From NCBI RefSeq assembly GCF_000371785.1, contig NZ_AQUI01000002.1, positions 2,831,276 to 2,895,275 of the forward strand: DNA of 64,000 nt, written 5' to 3'. Every line of letters starts with the position of its first letter. Positions within the stretch are counted from its first letter, which is position 1. A program made the translations under genes and the position numbers. Below the pieces are notes generated by a model. That model made no database searches and was not told where the DNA came from. It worked only from the letters and a program-made list of their open reading frames with translations. This document shows positions 17,362 to 25,935 of the stretch, in pieces. This DNA is from Actinopolyspora halophila DSM 43834. Its GTDB lineage: Bacteria; Actinomycetota; Actinomycetes; Mycobacteriales; Pseudonocardiaceae.

Positions 17362-19455
17362 GTGTTTCCCGTCGACACGTTTTCCCTTCGACATACGTGG
17401 TCGACCGTATTGCCACGTCTGCTGCGAGCAGCCCTACCCGCCTGGCTCCGCCGGATGCTGCGCCCCGCCCCCATTCCCGTGGACTGGAGCCGGATCGGCG
17501 TGGCGGCACTGGCCGTCGGTCTCACCCCCGCCGTGGGACTAGCCACGGGAGGGATCGGGGAGACGATCCTGATTTCCCTCGGAGCTTTGTGCATCGCTTT
17601 CTCGGATCCGGTCAGTTCCTATCGGTACCGGTTGCGTCGTGTGGGGCTGACCGTACTGCTGGGCACCGTCGGATTCGGTCTCGGAATAGCCGCCCCGTCG
17701 CCGTGGACGGGCGCGTGCGTCGTCGTGCTCATTTCCGTCCTGTCCGTTCTGGCCAGCAGAATGGGCGACCTGTGGGGCGCGGCCGGCACCCAGATGCTGA
17801 CCTTCTGCATCGTGGCCACCGGCCACCCCGTGGAAACCATGCACGGTGGACAACAGCTCGCGTGGTTCCTCGGCGGAGAACTGCTCGCCTTCGCGTTGAT
17901 CGCGGCGACGTGGCCGTTCCGGCGCACCGCCCCGGCCAGACACGCCGTGGCACGGGTCTTCGAGACCGCCGCACGAATGCTGAGCACGGAGTGCGGGGAA
18001 ACGCGCACCGAAGTCAGGCAACACCTGACCAGGGCGCTGAACGAAGCCCACGAGGTGCTGATCAGCGTGGCGGCGGGATCCACGGCACGCAGTCGCGTCC
18101 ACGACAGGCTCTACGTGGCGCTCACCCAGGCCACGCCGATGGTGGAGGCCTCCGTCGCACTCGCCCACGCCGGCACGAGAGTTCCCGATCCTCCGGTGAG
18201 GACGATGCGCACGCTGGCCCGCTGCCTGCGCTCCGGAGCCCTTCCCCCGCCGCACACATCGACCACGACCCCCACCGACCCGACGCCCCTGCGCGCCCTG
18301 GACAACGCCCTCGGCAGGCTGGTCCACTCGCTGCGCACGGCGAAACTCGCCGATCCGGGCGAACTGGACACCGGACGCGACCGGCGCGCACGCTTCCGGG
18401 TGTGGCGCGAGGGCCTCGCGGTCGGCAGGACCGGGTGGCTGCTCGCGGCCCGCATGGCGCTGTGCCTGGCCGTGGCGGAAACGATCGGTCTGCTGCTTCC
18501 GCTGGAACAGCCCTACTGGGTCGCGCTGACGGTGGCGCTGGTTCTCAAGCCGAACTCGGGCTCGTTGTTCGCACGCACCGTGCTGCGCGGGATCGGAAGC
18601 GTGCTGGGGGTGATCGTGGCGAGCGCGCTGCTGGCCGGTATGGCCCACGGCTGGTGGATGCTGCCCTTCACGGTGTTGCTGGCCGCCTTGGTGCCCGACA
18701 CGTTGAGCCGTCACTACGGCCTGTTCACCGGAGTCGTGACGTGCCTGGTGCTGTTGAAGATGAACCAGGTGGAGTCCATCCCCGCGCTTCCCGCGGTGCG
18801 GCTGGTCGACTCGCTCATCGGCTGCGTCGTCGTCCTAGCCATCGGTTACGTGCTCTCCCCGCTGCACCGTCGGCCTCCCCTGGAACGGGGCTTCGCCGAT
18901 GCGGTGCTGACCGTCTCCGAGTACGTGTCGCTGTCCCTGACGGGAATGGCACGGGAACGGCCCGCCCTGCGGCGGCGCAGCTACCGGGAGCTTGCCGAGC
19001 TGCGTACCACGCTGCGACAGCGGCTCGTGGAACCGAGCTCGACGAGCAGGACGGCGGAGCAGTGGTGGCCGTCGATCGTCGTGCTCGAACGACTCGTCGA
19101 CGGAGCCACCGAGCGCGCGATCCGCATCGAGGGCGGCAACACCGGGATCAGCCTGCAACGTGCCCAGCTGATCGTGTCGAACATGCGGTCGCTGGCCCGG
19201 TGGTTGCGGTGCGAGACCTCCGAGAACGCCACTCCATCACCCACGTGCGTGAACGAATGGCTCTCCGAGATCGAAAACGAGTTGACGTCCTCCTCGTGGC
19301 TGCGGCCGGAGGACACCTCGCCCGGACAGGGCTCCGCGCGCCCGGATTCCGGACGGCTGATCACCCTGTCACGTTCCGAAACGAGGAATCCCCTCACTCC
19401 ACCGACTTCGAACGACGAAAGTGCGGTCAATCCCCCTTATGGAGTCCGGCGCTGA
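17362..19455 (+). CDS. FUSC family membrane protein
   Basis: A 697-residue protein starting at GTG 17362, with GGGAGG 4 nt upstream. Two clusters of hydrophobic helices (about residues 45-200 and 370-510) alternate with soluble segments. This is the fusaric-acid-resistance/aromatic-acid-exporter arrangement; the second cluster includes the family block EQPYWVALTVALVLKPNSGSL-like sequence. Such proteins are thought to export aromatic or other organic acids. The substrate is unknown and there is no linked regulator. Confidence 0.85.
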   Translation: MFPVDTFSLRHTWSTVLPRLLRAALPAWLRRMLRPAPIPVDWSRIGVAALAVGLTPAVGLATGGIGETILISLGALCIAFSDPVSSYRYRLRRVGLTVLLGTVGFGLGIAAPSPWTGACVVVLISVLSVLASRMGDLWGAAGTQMLTFCIVATGHPVETMHGGQQLAWFLGGELLAFALIAATWPFRRTAPARHAVARVFETAARMLSTECGETRTEVRQHLTRALNEAHEVLISVAAGSTARSRVHDRLYVALTQATPMVEASVALAHAGTRVPDPPVRTMRTLARCLRSGALPPPHTSTTTPTDPTPLRALDNALGRLVHSLRTAKLADPGELDTGRDRRARFRVWREGLAVGRTGWLLAARMALCLAVAETIGLLLPLEQPYWVALTVALVLKPNSGSLFARTVLRGIGSVLGVIVASALLAGMAHGWWMLPFTVLLAALVPDTLSRHYGLFTGVVTCLVLLKMNQVESIPALPAVRLVDSLIGCVVVLAIGYVLSPLHRRPPLERGFADAVLTVSEYVSLSLTGMARERPALRRRSYRELAELRTTLRQRLVEPSSTSRTAEQWWPSIVVLERLVDGATERAIRIEGGNTGISLQRAQLIVSNMRSLARWLRCETSENATPSPTCVNEWLSEIENELTSSSWLRPEDTSPGQGSARPDSGRLITLSRSETRNPLTPPTSNDESAVNPPYGVRR

Positions 19456-19848
19456 TGAATTCACCACAAAAGTAACGGACAGAATCCGTATTGCATATTT
19501 CGGCCCGCTGAATCGACCGATAAAACGCGAATTATAGTAATACTCACACTCGTCCATTCCGGTGATCCCCGTTTAGGATTATCCTCGGATGCACGAGAAC
19601 AACACCACTCCCGCGCGGACGAGCGCACGGAGGAGGACCACCGCGACTCCGCTCATGTTCCCTCCCGCTCGACCGTGCCGTCCGCCGCACCCGCGCTCCG
19701 AGACCGTTCTCCGGCCCCGGAACCGGACGCGGTTCACCACCCGTCCTTGCAGCACGTCCGGACGCACCCACGGTGAGCGGGCTCGACCGACCGCTCCCGA
19801 ACGAGCGTTCCCCGAGCCTCACCGTGCCCTCGTCCCGTGGGAGGCAAC
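19456..19848. other. Intergenic region before the PrnB-like gene
   Basis: An AT-rich stretch (19465-19560) carries a -10-like TATAGT at 19533-19538. The rest up to 19848 is high-GC without a convincing gene; a short frame from ATG 19589 shows no homology or ribosome site. Confidence 0.45.
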
Positions 19849-20994
19849 TTGAGCACACTCGAAAGCCTCGAATACGGTTCCCCCGCACAACTCGAAGCGG
19901 TTCGATCGGCCGATCCGTTGCGCGCGGACGAGCTCTGTGAGCGTCTTCGCGGGATGAACGAGAACGCCGACGTGGCGGCCCTGGTCGAATCGCTGCGCGC
20001 ACTGCTGCCCGCGACCGAGAGGATCGCGGAACTGTCGACCGACGAGTGCCTCGCGGCGATGCGAGACCTGGGGATGTTCCTGGGCTCGATCAAACGCCAC
20101 GGAACCGAACCCGCCGAGGCGGTGCCCGAAGCGCTTCCCGTACTGACCGAACTGGGCAGTCGCACCGACATGGTGCCGCGGGACACGGTGCTGCACTACT
20201 GCGTGTGGAACCCGGAGGGCGAGCGACGTCGGATGTACACCGGTCATTCGCAGGAACGGATCCTGCAGGACTCCGTGCGCCACGCCTTTCCCCGGCTGAA
20301 CACCGGGCTGCGGATCTGCGACGAACTCAACCGCACCGACCCCACCGCGGAACGCTTCGCCGTGCTCGCGCGGGACCTCGACGAGTGCGTCGGTGCCATG
20401 CTCGAATCCATAAACGCGGTGGTGGCCGAGGTCAGCCCGGTGTTTTTCGCCCGCACGCTGCGCCCCTACTTCGAGGAGATATCGCTGCGGGGACGGACTT
20501 ACCTCGGCCCGGCCGCCGCGCAGGTACCGCTGTGGCTCGTCGACGAGGTCCTGTGGCTGTCCGACAGGGGCATCGCCGAGTACGAGGACTTCCTGCTCGA
20601 CTCCGTGCCCTACGGACTACCGCACTGGCGTGAGCTGCACGCGGGCTGGCGCGGCTCACCTTCGGTTGTGACCAGGCTCGTCGAGGCCTTCGACGTGGCC
20701 GGGGAGCACGACCGCGCGAGCAACCGGCTACGGGCCGGGGCGAACGCCCTGGCCGGTGTGCTGCGCACGATCGTCACCTTCCGCGGTCGTCACTACCGAA
20801 TCGCCAGACAGGCCTACCAGGAGGAGGTTCGGCTGTACCCGCTGGGAAGCGGCGGAGCAGGAGTCGACCTGCTACAACGTGTGCTGCTGCTCACCCGGCA
20901 GAACGCCCGGGTCGCCTCCGAGCGGACCGATCAACGGCGTCGGAGCTCTCGTCCCGCTTCCCCCACACCGACACCAGCGGAGCGGAAAGAGTGA
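19849..20994 (+). CDS. PrnB-family haem enzyme (monodechloroaminopyrrolnitrin synthase-like)
   Basis: A 381-residue protein resembling PrnB of pyrrolnitrin biosynthesis along its length. Shared blocks are [57 protein letters not shown] and the C-terminal GSGG. His315, in [13 protein letters not shown], matches the position of the PrnB haem-ligand histidine (His313). TTG 19849 is chosen because GGGAGG lies 4 nt before it and the N-terminus then aligns with PrnB; GTG 19837 is the alternative. PrnB belongs to the indoleamine/tryptophan dioxygenase superfamily and rearranges 7-chlorotryptophan. No tryptophan halogenase lies in the window, so this may act on another indole. Its 3' end overlaps the convergent methyltransferase by 104 bp. 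Confidence 0.85.
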   Translation: [381 protein letters not shown]

Positions 20995-21760
20995 CGAAGT
21001 CCGGGTCCCTGAGGCGTTCCCGCACCCGGTCGAACGTTTCCGCATCCACCGGGGTGTGTTCCAGGATCGGCTCACGCAGTCGCAGGAAGGTGTGCCGGTA
21101 GAACTCGGCGGCCGCGCTGCCGCCACGCACCAGTTCGCCGTCCGGTGAGGCGTCGATCTCGGTGAGCCCGCGTGCGGCGAGAGCCGCGGGCATCCGGTGC
21201 GCGAAACGCGAGTCGCATCCGTTGCGGGCCAGTGCCGCCACCACCGCGTCGTGCACGCGCTGGAACCGTTCCACGTCGTCGCGGGGAGGCTCCTGCTCCG
21301 CCAGGGACGCGCCCTCCGCGTCGAACTCGGACAGCAGCACCCGACCTCCCGGGGCGCACAGTTCCACGAGCCGGTCCAACACCTCTTCCCGCTGCGGCAG
21401 ATGCGAGAGCGTCATCCGCGCGTGCACCAGGTCGAAAGTCTCGGAGACGGGGACATCGGACAGCAGATCGTGGGCACGGATCTCGACCTGCTCCGGCAAA
21501 CCGGCCCGTTCGAGGAAACCGGTGTCGCTGTCGAGGGCCACGACACGTCCCTCCGGCCCTACGAGATCGGCCAGCATCCGGCTGACCGACCCCCCTCCGG
21601 CGCCGACGTCCAGGCAGGAGCGCCCCGCGCTGATCCCGATCTTTAGCAGGGCTCGCCAGGAGGACGGGTCCCAGAGTCCCTCCAGGGAGCCGAGCCGTTC
21701 TCGCTCGGCGTGCCACTCGGGGGCGAACGTGTAGGACTCCGCAGCGGTTCTCGTGTTCAT
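20891..21760 (-). CDS. SAM-dependent methyltransferase (class I)
   Basis: A 289-residue protein. Motif I is CLDVGAGGGSVSRML (about residues 49-63), motif II VVALDSDTGFLERAG, then FDLVHARMTLSHLPQREEVL and GGRVLLSEFD. This is the UbiE/small-molecule methyltransferase pattern, without a clue to substrate. ATG 21760 follows a -10-like TAACGT only 9 nt upstream (with TTGCTC 17 bp before that), so the mRNA may be leaderless. It overlaps the PrnB-like gene tail to tail by 104 bp. The frame stays open through that overlap. Confidence 0.85.
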   Translation of the reverse strand: MNTRTAAESYTFAPEWHAERERLGSLEGLWDPSSWRALLKIGISAGRSCLDVGAGGGSVSRMLADLVGPEGRVVALDSDTGFLERAGLPEQVEIRAHDLLSDVPVSETFDLVHARMTLSHLPQREEVLDRLVELCAPGGRVLLSEFDAEGASLAEQEPPRDDVERFQRVHDAVVAALARNGCDSRFAHRMPAALAARGLTEIDASPDGELVRGGSAAAEFYRHTFLRLREPILEHTPVDAETFDRVRERLRDPDFVTLSAPLVSVWGKRDESSDAVDRSARRRPGRSAG

Positions 21761-21867
21761 CACGGAGGAACGTTAGGGCGGCCGTGCCACGAGAGCAACA
21801 GCACCCGGGCTGCTCGCGGGCAACGCCACCCACGCGAAGCCGGGCGGCCGGAACCGGGACACGGCGG

Positions 21868-22605
21868 TCAGGAACCGTCCGCGGAGCGCGAGTGCACCGC
21901 CGTGTAAGTATTCGCCCACCGGGAGGTGATCAGCGAACGGGCCCGAAGCCGTCCGTTCCGGACGTCGGCGGGGCGTTGCTCCTCCGGGAGCGCGTGAAAG
22001 GCGTCGTAGGACTCCTTGCTGTCCCATTGCGCGTAGTTCACCACGGAGGTCCCGTCGATCCCCCGGTAGTACGTGTGGGAGCGGTACCCCGGAACGGTCT
22101 TTATCCACTCGTCCGGTTCGGCCAGAGCGTCGAGGAGCTCACGCTGGTTCTCGGGATCCACGTTCAGAAGCACGAACACCGTGTAGTCGTCGCGCTCCGG
22201 CGACATCTCGATCGCCTCTCCCAGATCGGGATGATGCTGAGTGTGCTCGAGCTCCGTCTTCAGCAACCGCTTCGACGAGGTTATCCCGTCGAAGAGCGGC
22301 GCCGTGTTCCTGGTGAACCGCTCTCCCGCGTACCTGGCTTCCAGATCGGCCAGACTCTTCCACTGTATGCAGTTGAGCGTGCCCGGCTCGTCCAGTCCTG
22401 CGTGCACGGTGGACGACAGCCACCCGGGATAGTCCGCGTTGTCGACGATGGCGCGCATCTCGTCGACGACGCGTTCCTGGCCGGAGCGCGTATCGGTCTC
22501 GAACACGTTGAACACCGTCAGGTAATCGTCGTCCGGACGAACAAAAGGAATTTCGAACACCTCTCCCCAAGGGCCGAGCGACCGCGAGAACCGGAGCCCC
22601 TGCAC
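21868..22605 (-). CDS. Two-domain antibiotic biosynthesis monooxygenase (ABM) protein
   Basis: A 245-residue protein with two ABM-like ferredoxin-fold repeats: FVRPDDDYLTVFNVFETD to LLKTELEHTQHHPDLG, then RDDYTVFVLLNVDPEN to NTYTAVHSRSADGS. Each has the IVDNADYPGWLSSTVH- or VPGYRSHTYYRGIDG-type core followed by NCIQW or NYAQW. GTG 22605 is chosen for its GGAG 8 nt upstream; the frame is open back to ATG 22803, and homologues as remembered begin near 22560. Single-domain relatives oxidise polyketides or degrade haem; the role here is unknown. Confidence 0.72.
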   Translation of the reverse strand: MQGLRFSRSLGPWGEVFEIPFVRPDDDYLTVFNVFETDTRSGQERVVDEMRAIVDNADYPGWLSSTVHAGLDEPGTLNCIQWKSLADLEARYAGERFTRNTAPLFDGITSSKRLLKTELEHTQHHPDLGEAIEMSPERDDYTVFVLLNVDPENQRELLDALAEPDEWIKTVPGYRSHTYYRGIDGTSVVNYAQWDSKESYDAFHALPEEQRPADVRNGRLRARSLITSRWANTYTAVHSRSADGS

Positions 22606-22879
22606 GAAACGGGCTCCGGCCGAACCGGGCGCTGTCTCACCGAACAGTTTCCGGCAGCACCCCGGACCAGGGCAACAAAGACGTGTCACATCGACGAAAA
22701 ATGTTCTGCAATTCTGCGCAAGGCCGGACTGCTTCCGACCACCCCTCCGGACCGCTCCGCCTCCCCAGCGTCGCCGTGCCTCCCGATCACCACGGCTCTC
22801 CACGGACGAACACCCGTGGCGAGACGCCGTGTGAACTCGGTTACCGGGGGTTGCGCAAGCCCCGCCCCCTCTAATTTAC

Positions 22880-22898
22880 TTAGGCAAGGCTAAACGAA
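22880..22898 (+). promoter_or_regulatory. IdeR/DtxR iron box
   Basis: TTAGGCAAGGCTAAACGAA matches the IdeR/DtxR consensus half-sites (TTAGG and AGGCTAA spacing) and lies 52 bp upstream of the bacterioferritin-associated ferredoxin gene. This indicates iron-dependent control. Confidence 0.75.
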
Positions 22899-22950
22899 AC
22901 TTTGCTCAACCTTACCCAATGAACCTCGTGGAGTTGTGGAGCCCCGCCCC

Positions 22951-23154
22951 ATGTACACGTGCATCTGCGCCGGCGTGACCGAACCGGAAGTACGGGCGTG
23001 CATCCGCACCGGAGCCGACAGCGTCGAGGAGATCGGGGACCGCTGTCTGGCCGGAACCGGCTGCGGTACGTGCGTGGAGCGACTGGAAAACCTCCTGGAG
23101 GAGGACCGAGCGGTGGACGAGCTCCCCTCCGGCACGCTGTCGAGCGGCGTCTGA
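22951..23154 (+). CDS. bfd: Bacterioferritin-associated ferredoxin
   Basis: A 67-residue [2Fe-2S] protein starting at ATG 22951. It has the Bfd pattern: MYTCICAGVTEPEVRACI near the start and GTGCGTCVERLENLL, giving four cysteines (CxC then CxxC). Bfd docks on bacterioferritin and reduces its ferric core to release iron. It lies behind an IdeR box and just upstream of bacterioferritin. Confidence 0.9.
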   Translation: MYTCICAGVTEPEVRACIRTGADSVEEIGDRCLAGTGCGTCVERLENLLEEDRAVDELPSGTLSSGV

Positions 23155-23177
23155 CCGCCGGATGTTCACCGCCGGTT

Positions 23178-23236
23178 GTCGGACACGCCCATCACGGTGA
23201 CTCACACAACGCCCCGCCCCTCGTAACGTGTCCGAC
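23178..23236. repeat. Spaced inverted repeat between bfd and bfr
   Basis: GTCGGACACG (23178-23187) and CGTGTCCGAC (23227-23236) are perfect 10-bp inverted arms, 39 bp apart, in the short gap between the two iron-storage genes. It could be a paired operator or an mRNA hairpin covering the bfr leader. Confidence 0.4.
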
Positions 23237-23271
23237 GTGCGGTTCGACCCACGGCTACCGGCGGAGGACTC

Positions 23272-23757
23272 ATGCAAGGCGACGCAGAGGTCATCTCGCT
23301 GCTCAACGAGCAACTCACCAGCGAGCTGACCGCCATCAACCAATATTTCCTGCATTCGAAGATGCAGGCCAACTGGGGTTTGACCAGGCTGGCGGAACAC
23401 ACCCGCACCGAGTCGTTCGAGGAAATGCGACACGCCGAATGGCTCAGCGACCGCATTCTCTTCCTCGAAGCCCTTCCGAATTACCAGCGATTGTTCACCC
23501 TGCGGATCGGCCAGACGCTCAAGGAGCAGTTCGAGTCCGATCTGGCGATCGAGCGCGAGGTCCTCGACCGCATCAAACCGGGCATCACGCTGTGTCGTGA
23601 GAAGAACGACATCACGACGGCGAACCTCTTCGAGGGCATCCTCCGCGACGAGGAACACCACATCGACTACCTCGAGACCCAGCTCGAGCTGATCGAGACC
23701 CTGGGCACACAGCTCTACCTGAGTCAGCTCGTGGAAAGCCCACCGACGAGCGCGTGA
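23272..23757 (+). CDS. bfr: Bacterioferritin
   Basis: A 161-residue four-helix-bundle ferritin. It carries LNEQLTSELTAINQYF (ferroxidase Glu18), ESFEEMRHAEWL with the haem-ligand methionine at position 52 and the Glu/His ferroxidase pair, and LRDEEHHIDYLETQ with further iron ligands. All key residues of a haem-binding Bfr are present. It oxidises and stores iron in a 24-mer. The ribosome site is GGAGGACTC before ATG 23272. Confidence 0.96.
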   Translation: MQGDAEVISLLNEQLTSELTAINQYFLHSKMQANWGLTRLAEHTRTESFEEMRHAEWLSDRILFLEALPNYQRLFTLRIGQTLKEQFESDLAIEREVLDRIKPGITLCREKNDITTANLFEGILRDEEHHIDYLETQLELIETLGTQLYLSQLVESPPTSA

Positions 23758-23774
23758 TCGAGGACGCAGCCTGC

Positions 23775-23800
23775 GTTCCGCACGGGCCGCCGTGCGGAAC
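23775..23800. terminator. Bidirectional terminator hairpin
   Basis: GTTCCGCACGG (23775-23785) and CCGTGCGGAAC (23790-23800) form a perfect 11-bp stem with a 4-nt loop, between bacterioferritin and the convergent broken P450 gene. Confidence 0.7.
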
Positions 23801-24181
23801 GTCGCGGCTGCGGTCACTCCGCACCGGAAGGGTCACCAGGTCACCGGCAACTCGTGGACGCCGTACACGGACCCGTCGTGCTTGAACGGGATCTCCTCCG
23901 GATCGGCGGCCACCCGCAGGGTGGGCACACGCCGGTAGAGGGTGCCGTAGACGACCTGCAGCTCCAGCCTGGCCAGCGGTTGTCCGAGACACTGGTGCAC
24001 CCCGAACCCGAACGCCATGTGGTGACGATTACCGCGTCGGATGTCGAGACTGTCGGGATCGTCGAAGACCTCGGGGTCGCGGTTGCCGATGTCGTTGGCC
24101 ACGATCAACCCCTCGCCCGCGCGGATGCTCTCCCCGGCGATGTCAATGTCGGCCAGGGCAACCCGGCGCCGCCCGTTGTGC

Positions 24182-24360
24182 TTGACTCCCCCCCTTCCCC
24201 AGACAGAACAGCTAGAGGGCGGGGATTCCCTTCGGGCTCGCGCCCGATGGTTCCTGCTTCGTCGCCGACTGCTGAAGGGAGGACCCTTGCAGGCTGACAC
24301 CGGCTCCACAGGCTTCGCCGGGGTTCTACCCGGCTACCGCTCGACCAGCGGCAAGGACGT
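24182..24360 (-). ncRNA. Predicted omegaRNA (right-end RNA) region of the TnpB element
   Basis: In characterised TnpB systems the guide RNA overlaps the tnpB 3' end and runs into the right end of the element. The corresponding stretch here is GC-rich with several short inverted repeats (around GCCGGTGTC/GCCTGCAAG and CCTTCGGGCTCG). The guide would derive from the flank beyond 24182, that is P450 sequence. This is inferred by position only. Confidence 0.4.
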
Positions 24361-25486
24361 TCTTCGCGGCGTTGTGGTCCCGGTCGTGCCGGGTGCCGCA
24401 GTCGGGGCACGTCCATGCCCGGGAGGAAAGGCTCAGTTTCTCCAGTAGATACCCACACGCGGAGCACGTCTTGCTGGACGGGGACCACCGGTCGACCACG
24501 GCCAGTGTTTTTCCGGCGCGGGTAGTCTTGTACTCCAACTGGCGTCGGAACTCGCCGAACGCCGCGTCGAGCACACGCCGGTTCAGCCCGGCCTTGGCGC
24601 GCACGTTCCGTCCGGGCTTGTCGGTGGTTCCGCGCGCGCTGCTGGTCATACCGGATACGTTGAGGTCTTCGATCGCGATCGTGTCGGCACGGCGCACCAG
24701 GTTCGTGGAGGTACGGTGCAGGAAGTCGGCGCGGGCGTGGCGGACCTTGCGGTGCGCACGGGCGACCTTTTTCTTGGCTTTGCGGCGATTCGCGGATCCG
24801 CGTTGTTTGCGGGCCAGTCTGCGTTGGTACCGGGCCAGGTTGCGGGCCTTGCGGTCCAGATGCTTCGGATTGGCGATGCGCTCGCCGGTCGACAGCACCG
24901 CGAAGTCTTTGACGCCCATGTCGATGCCGATGGCAGCGCCGGTCGGTGCGGCCGGTTCTGGCTCGTCGGTGTCCACGGCGAAGGTGACGTACCAGCGCCC
25001 GTCCGGCTCACGGGAGACGATCACCATCGTCGGGTTCAACGACGCCAGTAAGTCGACCTCCCAGGACCACACGAAGTCCAACGGCGTGGACTGCTTGGCC
25101 AGCATCAGACGCCCGTCGTTCAGTGTGAACGCGCTACGGGTGTAGTGCGCCGACTGCTTGCCGGTGCGGGACTTGAACCGCGGATACTTCGCGCGTCCGG
25201 CGAAAAAATTCTGATACGCGGCGTGCTGGTGCCGCACCGTCTGTTGCAGCGGCACAGACGACACCTCGGACAGAAACGCCAGCTCATCAGTGCGCTTCCA
25301 CACCGCCAGCTGCGCGTCCGTCTCCTTGTACGAGATCTTACGGCCTTCGACGCGGTAGGCGCGGTGACGTTGGTCGAGGATCTTGTTCCACACCAGACGC
25401 ACACAGCCGAACGTGCGGCCCAGCTGGGCCGCCTGCTCGGAGTCCGGGTAGGCCCGGCACCGGTACGCCGTCCGCATATCGATCAT
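24326..25486 (-). CDS. tnpB: RNA-guided endonuclease TnpB
   Basis: A 386-residue TnpB. An N-terminal helix-turn-helix-like region (YRCRAYPDSEQAAQLGRTFG) precedes a split RuvC nuclease domain with catalytic Asp189 (GIDMGVKD), Glu273 (AIEDLNVSG) and the terminal aspartates of DRDHNAAKN (368-376). A zinc finger has C341/C344 and C360/C363. All catalytic and zinc residues are intact, so the protein may be active, although the element lacks a transposase. Start ATG 25486. Confidence 0.95.
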   Translation of the reverse strand: MIDMRTAYRCRAYPDSEQAAQLGRTFGCVRLVWNKILDQRHRAYRVEGRKISYKETDAQLAVWKRTDELAFLSEVSSVPLQQTVRHQHAAYQNFFAGRAKYPRFKSRTGKQSAHYTRSAFTLNDGRLMLAKQSTPLDFVWSWEVDLLASLNPTMVIVSREPDGRWYVTFAVDTDEPEPAAPTGAAIGIDMGVKDFAVLSTGERIANPKHLDRKARNLARYQRRLARKQRGSANRRKAKKKVARAHRKVRHARADFLHRTSTNLVRRADTIAIEDLNVSGMTSSARGTTDKPGRNVRAKAGLNRRVLDAAFGEFRRQLEYKTTRAGKTLAVVDRWSPSSKTCSACGYLLEKLSLSSRAWTCPDCGTRHDRDHNAAKNVLAAGRAVAG

Positions 25487-25935
25487 TTTCCACGACTATC
25501 GATCACGAGTAAGCACGGGTGTGTAGCCAACGGCAACCACTCGCGATCGGCTCCTTCTCCGGTCTGAGCTCCGGGGCTTCCGCCGATCAGAGAAACGGCG
25601 AACCGCTCTCGCTCTCCGCGGAGGAAACCGGCGCCGGACTCGGGTAACCGGGATTGGTCGGATCAGCGCTGACCCGCGGATCGGCCAGCAACTTCCGCTG
25701 CTCCGCGTGCCGGGTCACCAGCCACGGCGTGCTGCCGTCCCACAACCCGACCCGGGCAAGCGGGGCTTGGCGCTGCTTCTCCCGCAGCTCGGGCGGCGGG
25801 TCGAAAGGACACCCGGCCGCCCTGGTCATCGGGTATTCCGGAACGTCGGCCGCACCACCGTCGGTGGAATCCGCCGTACTGGTCATCAACTCCTCCACGG
25901 GAAGTCGTACCGCGTCGTCCTTCCGGACGTACCGC

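Larger units (their letters stand above)
24182..25588 (-). mobile_element. IS200/IS605-superfamily element carrying only tnpB
   Basis: The 3' end is placed where the P450 frame resumes: on the reverse strand the element ends GGGGGAGTCAA, and TCAA is the usual right end of this superfamily. The left end lies near 25588, where the P450 frame is lost; a GC-rich potential hairpin sits around 25555-25580. No tnpA is present, so the element would need a Y1 transposase in trans. The exact ends are tentative. Confidence 0.7.
23833..25886 (-). pseudogene. Cytochrome P450 gene split by a TnpB element, with its middle deleted
   Basis: The 5' part (ATG 25886, GGAGG 6 nt before it) encodes about 95 residues of a P450 N-terminus (PMTRAAGCPFDPP, PWLVTRHAEQRKLLADPRVS) and stops at 25587. 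The 3' part (from about 24181 down to 23833) resumes at HNGRRRVALADIDIAG and contains the haem loop MAFGFGVHQCLGQPLARLE and the C-terminal VYGVHELPVTW. Between them lies a TnpB element. Against a normal P450 of about 400 residues, roughly 190 internal residues, including the I-helix and ExxR, are absent. The gene cannot make a working enzyme. The intact ferredoxin just upstream was probably its redox partner. Confidence 0.85.
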
